This document shows, piece by piece, positions 1 through 8,945 of a stretch of 64,000 nt of DNA. The notes beneath the pieces are model-generated. The model did not search any database, was not told the DNA's origin, and saw only the letters and a list, made by a program, of their open reading frames with translations. The position numbers and the translations under genes were made by a program. Positions within the stretch are counted from its first letter, which is position 1; the number at the start of each line of letters is the position of its first letter. The DNA is taken from positions 41,706 through 105,705 of the forward strand of contig JABDDQ010000002.1 in NCBI GenBank assembly GCA_013287545.1, written 5' to 3'. The DNA is from Bacteroidota bacterium. Lineage in GTDB: Bacteria; Bacteroidota; Bacteroidia; B-17B0; Aurantibacillaceae.

Positions 1-1
1 G

Positions 2-106
2 TTTAGCTGTTTTGATAGTAAAAAACAAAATTTTACCATAACCTTAACGGATAATAGCGGTACATCAAACTCGGTTATTGACATGTACGTTTACAGAGAG
101 AAGTAG
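2..106 (+). CDS. C-terminal fragment of an unknown protein (truncated by the window start)
   Basis: Open frame from base 2, FSCFDSKKQNFTITLTDNSGTSNSVIDMYVYREK*, stop TAG at 104-106; looks like the end of an Ig/PKD-like domain. Confidence 0.5.
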   Translation, partial: FSCFDSKKQNFTITLTDNSGTSNSVIDMYVYREK

Positions 107-166
107 ATTCTGTGTTAATTCTGTACCCTTATTTTGTTTTCCATATGTAAACTATTTGTTATTTTT

Positions 167-196
167 TTGTTTTGATTGTATTTTACAATACATTTG
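167..196 (+). promoter_or_regulatory. Bacteroidota-type promoter: TTG (167-169) - N19 - TACATTTG (189-196)
   Basis: Matches the -33 TTG / -7 TAnnTTTG consensus upstream of the C10 protease ATG at 218. Confidence 0.6.
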
Positions 197-217
197 GAAA
201 ATCACTAAAACAACAAC

Positions 218-2575
218 ATGATAAAAAAGTTTATTCCTCTATTTTTTGCGTTGGCAACAGGTGCTTTATGTGCTAAACCTGTAACACCAAATACCGCAAA
301 AAAAGTAGCTCAAAATTTTTACGCTCAAAACTCTAAAATAAAAGTAAACGAGGTGGCTTTGGCTTATATCCAAACATCGCCTACAGGCTCTCCGCTTTAT
401 TATGCATTTAATATAAACAACAACGATGGTTTTGTTATTGTAACTGCCGATGATGCCGCAAGCCCCGTTATTGGTTACTCAACTAAAAATAGTTTTGTGC
501 AACCCGAAGCTTATACTACTATAGCGTATTGGTTAACTACCCGCGCTAAAGAAGTTACTACTATTCAGGCATTACAAGCCCTACCTACCGCCGGCGTTGC
601 GTTAGATTGGCAGAAATATATTACCAATAACCCTAACATAAATAATAAAAGACTTAGCTCGCAACAAAACAGCACATTAAGTTTTGCTGATAGTATAGCG
701 CCACTTGTTCAATCAACTTGGAACCAATCGCCATTTTATAATGCTATGTGTCCGGGGGGTACAGGTGCCAATCAAGCAGTAACAGGTTGTGTAGCTACTG
801 CTATGGCTCAAATTATGCGTTATTGGAATTATCCTACAACGGGCACGGGTTCAAGTTCGTATTGCGATTGCACAGCACAAGGTTATTCTGATAATTATGG
901 TACATTAAGTGCTAATTATGGTGCAACAACCTACAATTGGGCTAACATGCCTTTAAACATTGGATCGAGCAATGCCGATGTAGCTTTATTAAATTTCCAT
1001 TGTGGCGTAAGTGTTGATATGGATTATGACCCTGCAGGAAGTGGTGCTTATGTAATTACAGCCGAAAACCCTATTTGCGCGCAAAACTCGTACGTTACGT
1101 ATTTTAAATACGACCCAACTACTATTAAGGGCTTAGTTCGTTCAAATTATACGGATACTGCCTGGACTAACCTTTTAAAAAATGATTTAAACATTGGGCG
1201 CCCTATACAATATGCAGGCGATGACCCGGTACAAGGTGATGGGCATACATGGGTTTGCGATGGCTACGACCAAAACGATTTTTTCCATATGAATTGGGGT
1301 TGGGGTGGTGATGATAACGGTTATTTTTTAATCAATAATTTATTAACTACAAATGGTGGTTTTAATCCATCGGCAGATCATGAAGCTATTTTTGGAATTG
1401 TGCCTATGACCACTAATTCTGTAGATGCCAGTATACCTGCCATTTTAAATCCTACCGGTTTTTATTGTGGCACCAGTGGTACCTTTGCTCCTTCGCTTAC
1501 ATTACAAAATATGGGGAATAACGTGCTAACATCTTGTACTATTAATTATCAAATTGATAATGGCTCTGTTCAAACCCAAGCTTGGACAGGCTCCTTAGTA
1601 TTTGGGCAAGCTACTACTGTAACGTTACCAAGTTTTACATCAAGTAGCGGGTCGCATACATTAACTTGTTACAGCAGCGCACCTAACAATTCGGTTGACC
1701 AAAACCCGGCAAACAACCAATCGGTTACTAATTTTAATATAACAGCAAGTGCGACTTTACCTGTGGTAGAAAGTTTTGAAAGCAACTTAGTACCATCTGC
1801 CATGTGGAATGTTTCGCATACGGCAGGTAATGGGGTAGATTTCTCTATTGCTACTAACGCGGCTGCAACAGGTTCAAAATCTGCGATGATAAATAACATG
1901 ACTAACACGGCAGGCAATAACAGCGTTTTACAAACCGGTTCTTCATACGATTTATCTACACTTAGCAACCCCGCTTTATCATTTAAAGTAGCTTATCAGG
2001 AAAAAGCAAGCACAAATAACGATAAACTTCAGGTTTACACATCTACTGATTGTGGTGCAAGCTGGCAATCGAGATGGGCACGTTGGAGTTCTACTTTATC
2101 TGTTTTAGGAGGCGTAGGAACTAATGCTTATGTGCCTACAGCAAACGATTTTACAACCTACACGGTTAACATAAATAATGTAGCTACCAGTACAAATGTG
2201 CTTTTCCGTTGGGAGTTTTATGCCGACCCTAATGGTGTGGGTAACAATTTATATATAGATGATATTAATATTGATGGTGGATTGCAACCACAACTAAGCA
2301 TTAAAAACTTAGAAACTGCGGTAAACTTAAACTTATACCCTAACCCAACTACAGGGGTGGTTAATTTAGCGTTTAACTTTACCGAAAAACATACAGTTGC
2401 TGTACAAGTTGCCGATATGCTGGGCAGAGTTATAGAAACAATGGATGCTAAAACCTACCAAGCAGGAGAAAGCATTCTTACACTTGGAACCAACAACAGT
2501 TACCAAACAGGTGTTTATTTTGTAAACATTACTATTGATGGGCAACAAGTATCTAAAAAAGTAATTGTAGAGTAA
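218..2575 (+). CDS. C10 family (streptopain/SpeB-like) cysteine protease with T9SS type A C-terminal sorting domain
   Basis: Signal peptide; Spi-like propeptide (GFVIVTADDAASPVIGYS); catalytic Cys in TGCVATAMAQIMRYWNYP; catalytic His in GDGHTWVCDGYD; C-terminal LYPNPTTGVVNL...GVYFVNITIDGQQVSKKVIVE. Confidence 0.9.
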   Translation: MIKKFIPLFFALATGALCAKPVTPNTAKKVAQNFYAQNSKIKVNEVALAYIQTSPTGSPLYYAFNINNNDGFVIVTADDAASPVIGYSTKNSFVQPEAYTTIAYWLTTRAKEVTTIQALQALPTAGVALDWQKYITNNPNINNKRLSSQQNSTLSFADSIAPLVQSTWNQSPFYNAMCPGGTGANQAVTGCVATAMAQIMRYWNYPTTGTGSSSYCDCTAQGYSDNYGTLSANYGATTYNWANMPLNIGSSNADVALLNFHCGVSVDMDYDPAGSGAYVITAENPICAQNSYVTYFKYDPTTIKGLVRSNYTDTAWTNLLKNDLNIGRPIQYAGDDPVQGDGHTWVCDGYDQNDFFHMNWGWGGDDNGYFLINNLLTTNGGFNPSADHEAIFGIVPMTTNSVDASIPAILNPTGFYCGTSGTFAPSLTLQNMGNNVLTSCTINYQIDNGSVQTQAWTGSLVFGQATTVTLPSFTSSSGSHTLTCYSSAPNNSVDQNPANNQSVTNFNITASATLPVVESFESNLVPSAMWNVSHTAGNGVDFSIATNAAATGSKSAMINNMTNTAGNNSVLQTGSSYDLSTLSNPALSFKVAYQEKASTNNDKLQVYTSTDCGASWQSRWARWSSTLSVLGGVGTNAYVPTANDFTTYTVNINNVATSTNVLFRWEFYADPNGVGNNLYIDDINIDGGLQPQLSIKNLETAVNLNLYPNPTTGVVNLAFNFTEKHTVAVQVADMLGRVIETMDAKTYQAGESILTLGTNNSYQTGVYFVNITIDGQQVSKKVIVE

Positions 2576-2590
2576 TTAGTAAACCATTTA

Positions 2591-2624
2591 AAAGAGCCGT
2601 TAATATAAAAGTTAACGGCTCTTT
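2591..2624 (+). terminator. Intrinsic-terminator-like hairpin after the C10 protease gene
   Basis: Stem AAAGAGCCGTTAA / TTAACGGCTCTTTT, starting 16 nt after the stop codon. Confidence 0.8.
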
Positions 2625-2670
2625 TGTGCTTTAAAGTGTAGTCCAGTCCAAATTATTTTAGTTGTAGTCC

Positions 2671-2732
2671 TTTTTAACTGGTACAGTGGTACAGTTTACT
2701 ATAGTAAACTGTACCACTGTACCAGTTAAAAA
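2671..2732. repeat. Perfect 62-bp palindrome between convergent genes
   Basis: TTTTTAACTGGTACAGTGGTACAGTTTACT-AT-AGTAAACTGTACCACTGTACCAGTTAAAAA; arms 2671-2700 and 2703-2732 are exact reverse complements. Confidence 0.9.
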
Positions 2733-2736
2733 CAAA

Positions 2737-2769
2737 AAGAGGTAAAACAGTTAACCTGCCTTACCTCTT
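2737..2769 (-). terminator. Terminator hairpin for the minus-strand lipoprotein gene
   Basis: Minus strand reads AAGAGGTAA...TTACCTCTT followed by a T-rich run (TTTGTTTTT). Confidence 0.65.
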
Positions 2770-2791
2770 AGTTTGTTTAATATCAACTATT

Positions 2792-3664
2792 TTATTTTAG
2801 GATAATATTATAAATGTTACCGTTAATGGTTACGGTAGCTAAATCATCGCAAGCACCGGTACCAAAGTTAACATAACGGGTAGGTTTGCTGCCGGGGGTA
2901 AAATCTAACTCGCCGGCTACAAAAAATTTACGGTAGCCTATGCAATTAAAGTTTCTTATTAACCAGCTTGCCTCTGATACACTTGCGGTAAAACTTTCGC
3001 CATTAGCCGATGTACCACTTGCCGTACCAAAAATGGCAATTTGTGCCTGCGCCCAATCTATCGGTTGGTTATTAGGGCGTTCGCCCGCTAAAAGTACTTT
3101 GGTTTTATTAGTAGTCCAGATTATGGTTTTACCGTTAGATTTAGTAATAGTCATACTCGCAACAATGCTCCAGGTAAGATTACCATTGGTTATATGTCCT
3201 AAATTTTTAATGGTTTTGCTGGCAATGTTTATGCTGTTACCATCAACCACATAATTATTGGTTGAAACATTAATTACATTAGCCGAATCGCGGTAATGTT
3301 TGCCTGCTGTATAAATATATTGCAGGATACCGCTACGTGTACGGCCATCTAAACCTGTGCAGCCTGTACCAAAGTTTACAATAAGCGTATCGTTATCGGT
3401 ACTATTTAGCGTATCAAATGTTAGGGTAGCACAGGTTGCATAAATGCTTTCTTGTGTTTGAGAAAGCTTGTATGTGCTCATATTGCCATAAGAAGCCTGC
3501 TCACCAATGTTTACTATATCGTTAGAATGGGTTTCGGCTTGTGTGTGGTCTTCTGCCGCACTGGTATCACTATCTACGGCTTCTTTTTTCTTACAAGATG
3601 AAAAAATTAAACCTGCCGATAGGGTTGCCAAAGCAAGTGATGTTATGATTGTTTTTTTAGTCAT
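2792..3664 (-). CDS. Hypothetical lipoprotein
   Basis: Lipobox-like N-terminus MTKKTIITSLALATLSAGLIFSSCKKKE; no other family recognised. Confidence 0.75.
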   Translation of the reverse strand: MTKKTIITSLALATLSAGLIFSSCKKKEAVDSDTSAAEDHTQAETHSNDIVNIGEQASYGNMSTYKLSQTQESIYATCATLTFDTLNSTDNDTLIVNFGTGCTGLDGRTRSGILQYIYTAGKHYRDSANVINVSTNNYVVDGNSINIASKTIKNLGHITNGNLTWSIVASMTITKSNGKTIIWTTNKTKVLLAGERPNNQPIDWAQAQIAIFGTASGTSANGESFTASVSEASWLIRNFNCIGYRKFFVAGELDFTPGSKPTRYVNFGTGACDDLATVTINGNIYNIILK

Positions 3665-3731
3665 GTATGATTCGTTTAATAATAAGATGCTTTATTTACA
3701 AGAAGGTTTAATTTAAAAATACTAAAAAAAA

Positions 3732-5051
3732 CTATTGGTTTATAAAATTAACAATTTGCTGGCGTTGCTGTTGCAAGCTTTTAAATAGAGAGGCATCTGT
3801 TTTTTTAATGTTGTTTAAGCGCAATGCCCCTAACATTTTCTTTTTAAAGGGCGAGTACGATAAACCTATGCGCCCAAATGCTGCTTTAATAATTGTGTAA
3901 ATAAGCAGCACACACCAGCTTTTTGTAAGTAACCCAATAACAAGCAATTCTATCAAAAAAGTAACCATCCAAATAAAAGTACCCACACCAAAATTTACCG
4001 CCGCGTGAAACTCAATATCCTTACAGGTTTTATCAGCAATGCGCTTACCATAGTAGTATGGAATAAAATTTAAAAACTTGCCTATGGCATAAACAGGGAA
4101 ACCGACTACCAACAATATAAAATTAAAAACAGTAAGTAAGTTTTTACTATCTGCACTATAAATTAAATGGTCTCTTAACCCTAATTGATGTAGTTGCTCA
4201 GTATAAATAGCCACCTGTGTTCTAAAGCTCGCCATTTTTTCGGGCTGACTTGCAGTAAGGCTGTTTAGTTTGGCAATTATAAACTCCCAATATTGTTGCT
4301 GGTGTTCTAAGTTATTATAGTTTAAATGCTGCTCGGCTATATATTGCTTTTTTAAGATGGGTTGCAGTTGTTCTATCACCACATCATTTTCTTTATTGAG
4401 TAAAGATGGTACTAAAGGTTTCATCCGCTCTTCAATTAAGGTGGTTAGTTTAATAATGGTTTGAGCGGGTTGCTTTACATAATCATCATAAAAATCTTTT
4501 ACTAAAATGGGCTCGCCTATATGGTAATAAACATCACCACGAAATTTAGAGGGGGTAGAATAATTTACACCAATGGGCAATATTTTTAAATCTTGATGGC
4601 CGCCTTGTTCTAAATAACTAAAGGCCATTTTAGCCGTGCCTTTTTGTATAGATTGTAAACGCCTCTCCTGCAAGCTAATGCCTTCGGCCAACACAATTAT
4701 TTTTTGGCGTTTATTCAGTAGATCGTACACCACTTTAAACGAATCTAAATTCTTTTTAACGCTGCCATGCCCTCCTCCATCGCGTAAACGATAAATGGGC
4801 ACAATGCCAATGGCTTTTAGTATAGTAGTAATTAAGCCGGGTTTAAAAGCATCGCCACGAGCCATATAGTAAGTACGAGGACGAAACAAAGCAGCTGAAA
4901 TTGCAATAGTATCCATAAACGAGTTAGGATGGTTCATGGTAACCAGCATGGGGGTCGACACACGAATTCTATCTGCATTTTTTACATGCATGCGCTTAAA
5001 AAATGTACGGAAAAAGAAGTAAAGTTTATTTCTTAGATAGTACCAAAACAT
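3732..5051 (-). CDS. PlsC-like 1-acyl-glycerol-3-phosphate acyltransferase family protein
   Basis: Acyltransferase motif (TMNHPNSFMDTIAIS), IVPIYR, ILAEGIS, plus C-terminal membrane segments. Confidence 0.8.
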   Translation of the reverse strand: MFWYYLRNKLYFFFRTFFKRMHVKNADRIRVSTPMLVTMNHPNSFMDTIAISAALFRPRTYYMARGDAFKPGLITTILKAIGIVPIYRLRDGGGHGSVKKNLDSFKVVYDLLNKRQKIIVLAEGISLQERRLQSIQKGTAKMAFSYLEQGGHQDLKILPIGVNYSTPSKFRGDVYYHIGEPILVKDFYDDYVKQPAQTIIKLTTLIEERMKPLVPSLLNKENDVVIEQLQPILKKQYIAEQHLNYNNLEHQQQYWEFIIAKLNSLTASQPEKMASFRTQVAIYTEQLHQLGLRDHLIYSADSKNLLTVFNFILLVVGFPVYAIGKFLNFIPYYYGKRIADKTCKDIEFHAAVNFGVGTFIWMVTFLIELLVIGLLTKSWCVLLIYTIIKAAFGRIGLSYSPFKKKMLGALRLNNIKKTDASLFKSLQQQRQQIVNFINQ

Positions 5052-5126
5052 AGTTATTAGCCCTCCTTATAAAATAAGAACCACTGTAAAACTAAGTATA
5101 ATTTCTGTTTTAACTAAAATGCCTTG

Positions 5127-5217
5127 TTGTCATTTCGACCGCAGGGAGAAATCTGTATTTGCAAACAATCAAATCCCAAATACAGATTTCTCAGTCGTAC
5201 CTCTTTCGAAATGACAA
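5127..5217. repeat. REP/MITE-like imperfect inverted repeat of the 'TGTCATTTCGACCGCAGGGAGAAATCT' type
   Basis: TTGTCATTTCGACCGCAGGGAGAAATCTGTATTT ... AAATACAGATTTCTCAGTCGTACCTCTTTCGAAATGACAA; outer and inner arms pair. Confidence 0.8.
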
Positions 5218-5244
5218 AGCAAGATTGTTATATAAAAACACTAA

Positions 5245-6231
5245 CTAAAAAGCAGGCGCAACGGGTTTATTACCCACAGCAGCTTCAATGCGCTCCATTA
5301 CTTCAGCAGTAAGCATTGGCACTATATCAAGGGCTTTCAGGTTATCTTCTAACTGCTCGGTTTTAGATGCTCCTAAAATAGCTGTACTAACATTTGGGTT
5401 TTTCAACACCCATGCAATAGATAAACGGTTTAAACTTACCCCTAAATCATCGGCTACTTTTTTAAGTGCTTTTACTTTTTCGTGTTTCCACTTATTAGCA
5501 TCACCTACAATGTTTTCTTTAAGCCACTCCATACCGGGGCGGTCAATTCGGGTTCCTTCAGGTGTTTTATCAATGTACTTTCCACTCAAAAGCCCTGATG
5601 CCAATGGCGACCAAATGGTTGTGCCCAAGCCAATTTCTTTATATAGTTTGCTGTACTCTACTTCAAATTTATCGCGGTGCAATAGGTTATACTGTGGTTG
5701 CTCCATAGTAGGAGGCGTTAAGTTATATTGGCGGGCAACACTATAAGCTTCCATAATTTCTACCCCGCTCCACTCACTGGTACCCCAATAAAGTACTTTG
5801 CCCTGCTGAATTAAATCGTGCATAGCACGTACGGTTTCTTCAATAGGTGTGTTTTTATCAGGACGATGACAGAAATATAAATCTAAATAATCAACCTGTA
5901 AACGTTTAAGTGCCCCGTGGCAAGCCTCTATAATGTGTTTACGGTTTAAACCTATTTGCGTAGGTAATTTACCTCCCCAAAAAACTTTGCTCGATACGGT
6001 ATAAGTGCTTCTGTCCCACTTAAACTTTTTCAAAATTTCACCCATCACTATTTCCGATTGCCCGCTTGCGTATACTTCTGCGTTATCAAAAAAATTAACT
6101 CCATTATCGTAGGCAAGTTTCATGCATTGCTCTGCCATAGTATTATTTACTTGTGCGCCAAACGTTACCCAACTCCCAAAAGAAAGCGCACTAACCTGCA
6201 AACCCGATTTTCCTAAACGACGATATTCCAT
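5245..6231 (-). CDS. Aldo/keto reductase (voltage-gated potassium channel beta-subunit-like)
   Basis: MEYRRLGKSGLQVSALSFGSWVTFG, FFDNAEVYASGQSE, DLYFCHRPD, AILGASKTEQLEDN. Confidence 0.9.
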   Translation of the reverse strand: MEYRRLGKSGLQVSALSFGSWVTFGAQVNNTMAEQCMKLAYDNGVNFFDNAEVYASGQSEIVMGEILKKFKWDRSTYTVSSKVFWGGKLPTQIGLNRKHIIEACHGALKRLQVDYLDLYFCHRPDKNTPIEETVRAMHDLIQQGKVLYWGTSEWSGVEIMEAYSVARQYNLTPPTMEQPQYNLLHRDKFEVEYSKLYKEIGLGTTIWSPLASGLLSGKYIDKTPEGTRIDRPGMEWLKENIVGDANKWKHEKVKALKKVADDLGVSLNRLSIAWVLKNPNVSTAILGASKTEQLEDNLKALDIVPMLTAEVMERIEAAVGNKPVAPAF

Positions 6232-6307
6232 CTCTGCTAATTTTTCGGCAAAGATAACTGATTATAAGGCTTTGAGAATTAATGATACGTTAAATTCTGT
6301 TTAGAAT

Positions 6308-6715
6308 TTACTTGAATTTAAAAAAGAAATAAACTACAGCGGCCCATTCTTTTTTTACACCGCTTGCGTAACCAATGGTCATGTGACCTTTATCTTCAAC
6401 CGTACCATTACCGGTTATATAACCTATGGTCATGTGACCTCTATCTTCAATAGTACCATTATTGGTTACGTAACCTACCGTGCTATGTCCTTTATCTTCA
6501 ATAGTGCCGTTACCGGTTATATAACCTATGGTCATGTGCCCTTTATCTTCAATAGTACCATTACTGGTTATATAACCTGCCGTCATATGTCCACTATCTT
6601 CAATAGTGCCATTGCTGTTTATGTAGCCCGATGTCATATGCCCCCTGTCTTCAATAGTTTGAGCTGACAAAGCATTTGTAAAAAATAAAGCTGTAATAGC
6701 AAGTAGTTTTTTCAT
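6308..6715 (-). CDS. Secreted repeat protein, probable '5-fold beta-flower' family
   Basis: Signal peptide then six 17-aa repeats [T(I/V)ED.GHMT.GYI..NG] and C-terminal KKEWAAVVYFFFKFK. Confidence 0.65.
   Translation of the reverse strand: MKKLLAITALFFTNALSAQTIEDRGHMTSGYINSNGTIEDSGHMTAGYITSNGTIEDKGHMTIGYITGNGTIEDKGHSTVGYVTNNGTIEDRGHMTIGYITGNGTVEDKGHMTIGYASGVKKEWAAVVYFFFKFK
6353..6658 (-). repeat. Six tandem 51-bp coding repeats
   Basis: TIEDRGHMTSGYINSNG / TIEDSGHMTAGYITSNG / TIEDKGHMTIGYITGNG / TIEDKGHSTVGYVTNNG / TIEDRGHMTIGYITGNG / TVEDKGHMTIGYASGVK. Confidence 0.85.
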
Positions 6716-6774
6716 GGGTATATTTTTTTAATAGTTTAAAGTTAAACAAACAATTCGTTTTATCTTCGCAGGGC

Positions 6775-7923
6775 GTGATAAAAAAATGTAAAATATTTAT
6801 AATTGGTCCGGGTTATCCATTGCGAGGCGGCTTGGCTACTTTTGATGAATTGTTTTGCAAATCGTTATGCGATGAAGGGCACGATGCTCAAATAATTTCT
6901 TACTCGTTACAGTACCCTAACTTTTTGTTTCCCGGTTCAACCCAGTTTGATACCAGCGGCATTGCACCAAAGGGGTTAAAAATTCATACACTCATAAACT
7001 CGGTAAACCCATTTAACTGGCTAAAAACAGCTCGTTTTATTAGAAGAGAGAAACCCGATTTTTTGGTAGTCCGTTTTTGGATACCGTTTATGGGGCCTGC
7101 CTTAGGTACCATTTGTCGCTTACTAAACAAAAAGCAAACCAAAGTAATTGCCATAACCGATAATGTTATTCCGCACGAAAAGCGAATTGGCGATACTGCC
7201 TTTACCCGCTACTTTATAAAATCGTGTCAGGGTTTTGTAACAATGAGCAAAGCCGTAATGGCAGATTTAAACACCTTTACAGCAACTCCGTATAAAAAAT
7301 TTTTGTTACACCCGCTATATACTGCCTTTGGTGAAAAGTTGGATAAACTGGAAGCCAGAAAAAAATTAAACATATCGTTAACCGATAAAACAGTTTTGTT
7401 TTTCGGGTTGATTCGTCAGTACAAGGGTTTAGATTTATTGTTAGAAGCTATGGCAGATGCCCGTATTAAAGCCATGAATATAAAGCTACTTGTAGCAGGT
7501 GAGTTTTACGAAGATAAAAAAGCATACACCGATATTATTGAGAAGCATAACCTACAAAACAACATAGTTTTATACGATGCTTTTATAGCTAACGAGGAAG
7601 TAAAAACGTATTTCTCTGCTGCTGATTTATTGGCCCTGCCCTACAAACACGCCACCCAAAGCGGGGTTACGCAAGTTGCTTTTCATTTTGAAAAACCAAC
7701 CATTGTTACCAATGTAGGTGGCTTATCTGAAATTATACCCGATAAAGTTTGTGGCTACGTGGTAGACTCTAACCCTACTGCCATTGCCGATGCTATGATA
7801 GACTATTTTGAGAATAGCCGCGAAGCAGCTATGACGGCTGCCATGCACGAAGAAAAAAAGAAATACGATTGGAGTATTTTTTCGAACCATATTGTAAACC
7901 TATATCAAGAAATTGTAAAATGA
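6775..7923 (+). CDS. Glycosyltransferase (GT4-like; GTG start)
   Basis: KIFIIGPGYPLRGGLATFDELFCKSL, LLPYKHATQSGVTQVAFHFEKPTIVTNVGGLSEII. Confidence 0.85.
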   Translation: MIKKCKIFIIGPGYPLRGGLATFDELFCKSLCDEGHDAQIISYSLQYPNFLFPGSTQFDTSGIAPKGLKIHTLINSVNPFNWLKTARFIRREKPDFLVVRFWIPFMGPALGTICRLLNKKQTKVIAITDNVIPHEKRIGDTAFTRYFIKSCQGFVTMSKAVMADLNTFTATPYKKFLLHPLYTAFGEKLDKLEARKKLNISLTDKTVLFFGLIRQYKGLDLLLEAMADARIKAMNIKLLVAGEFYEDKKAYTDIIEKHNLQNNIVLYDAFIANEEVKTYFSAADLLALPYKHATQSGVTQVAFHFEKPTIVTNVGGLSEIIPDKVCGYVVDSNPTAIADAMIDYFENSREAAMTAAMHEEKKKYDWSIFSNHIVNLYQEIVK

Positions 7924-8945
7924 TTATAAGAAGTAAAGCCCCCTTACGCATAGGATTGGCAGGTGGTGGCACCGATGTATCTCCTTACTCAGACATTTAC
8001 GGTGGCGCTATTTTAAACGCTACTATTGATTTATACGCCTACGCATCGTTAGAGCCTTTAACCAACAACAAAATAGAGTTTTGCATTGATGGAACTGATA
8101 AGTGCATCATATTAGATTCGGCTAAAGAATTAAAACTGGTTGAAGGCTTCGAATTATTTATTGGCGTATATAACCGTGTTATAAAGCAATTTAATTTACC
8201 GGCTCAATCTTTCAGGCTAACATCCTATATAGAAGCTCCACAAGGTAGCGGCTTGGGTACATCATCAACCATTGTGGTTTCTTTATTAGGTGCTTTTGTT
8301 GAGTGGTTAAAACTGCCTTTAGGTCAGTATGATATTGCGCATTTAGCTTACGAAATTGAGCGTATAGATTTAAACATGAGCGGTGGCAAGCAAGACCAAT
8401 ACGCGGCAACTTTTGGAGGCATTAATTTTATCGAATTCCTATCAAACGACCGTGTAATTGTAAACCCACTACACTTAAAAAACGAAATTTTATACGAGCT
8501 TGAATTTAACCTGCTATTATATTTTACGGCTACACAACGCTTATCGGCTACCATTATAAATGAGCAGGTACAAAACGTAAAAGATAAAAACGAAAAATCG
8601 GTAGATGCTATGCACAACCTAAAAGAGCAGGCTCACCAAATGAAAGATAGTTTGTTACGCGGTGAGCTTACCAAAATTGGTGAAATACTACATTTCGGTT
8701 GGCAAAACAAAAAGCAAATGGCGGCATCTATTTCTAACAATTTAATAGATAGCATTTACGAAACAGCCCTAAAACACGGTGCCAGTGGCGGCAAAATATC
8801 GGGTGCAGGTGGTGGTGGTTTTATGTTTTTCTTTTGTCCGGGCATAACAAAAATTAAAGTGGCTCGTGCTATTGAAAGTTTAGGCGGTAAGGTGCAACCT
8901 TTTAAGTTTACCCAGCAAGGCTTAACCACCTGGACAACTAAGTAA
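7920..8945 (+). CDS. GHMP family kinase (D-glycero-D-manno-heptose 7-phosphate kinase-like)
   Basis: MIIRSKAPLRIGLAGGGTDVSPYSD, APQGSGLGTSSTIVVSLLGA, GASGGKISGAGGGGFMFFF; ATGA overlap with the preceding glycosyltransferase. Confidence 0.85.
   Translation: MIIRSKAPLRIGLAGGGTDVSPYSDIYGGAILNATIDLYAYASLEPLTNNKIEFCIDGTDKCIILDSAKELKLVEGFELFIGVYNRVIKQFNLPAQSFRLTSYIEAPQGSGLGTSSTIVVSLLGAFVEWLKLPLGQYDIAHLAYEIERIDLNMSGGKQDQYAATFGGINFIEFLSNDRVIVNPLHLKNEILYELEFNLLLYFTATQRLSATIINEQVQNVKDKNEKSVDAMHNLKEQAHQMKDSLLRGELTKIGEILHFGWQNKKQMAASISNNLIDSIYETALKHGASGGKISGAGGGGFMFFFCPGITKIKVARAIESLGGKVQPFKFTQQGLTTWTTK

Noticed and set aside
5124-5312. ORF MLSFRPQGEICICKQ... (62 aa)
   Set aside because: It translates the REP/MITE-like inverted repeat and runs into the aldo/keto reductase gene; a recurrent spurious ORF type in Bacteroidota.
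6353-6658. Regular ~51-bp repeats considered as a CRISPR-like array
   Set aside because: Repeats are head-to-tail in frame, code for a 17-aa motif and have no unique spacers or cas genes.
6383-6667. 94-aa plus-strand ORF across the beta-flower gene
   Set aside because: Antisense shadow of the 51-bp repeat array; its periodicity is inherited from the minus-strand gene, which has a signal peptide.
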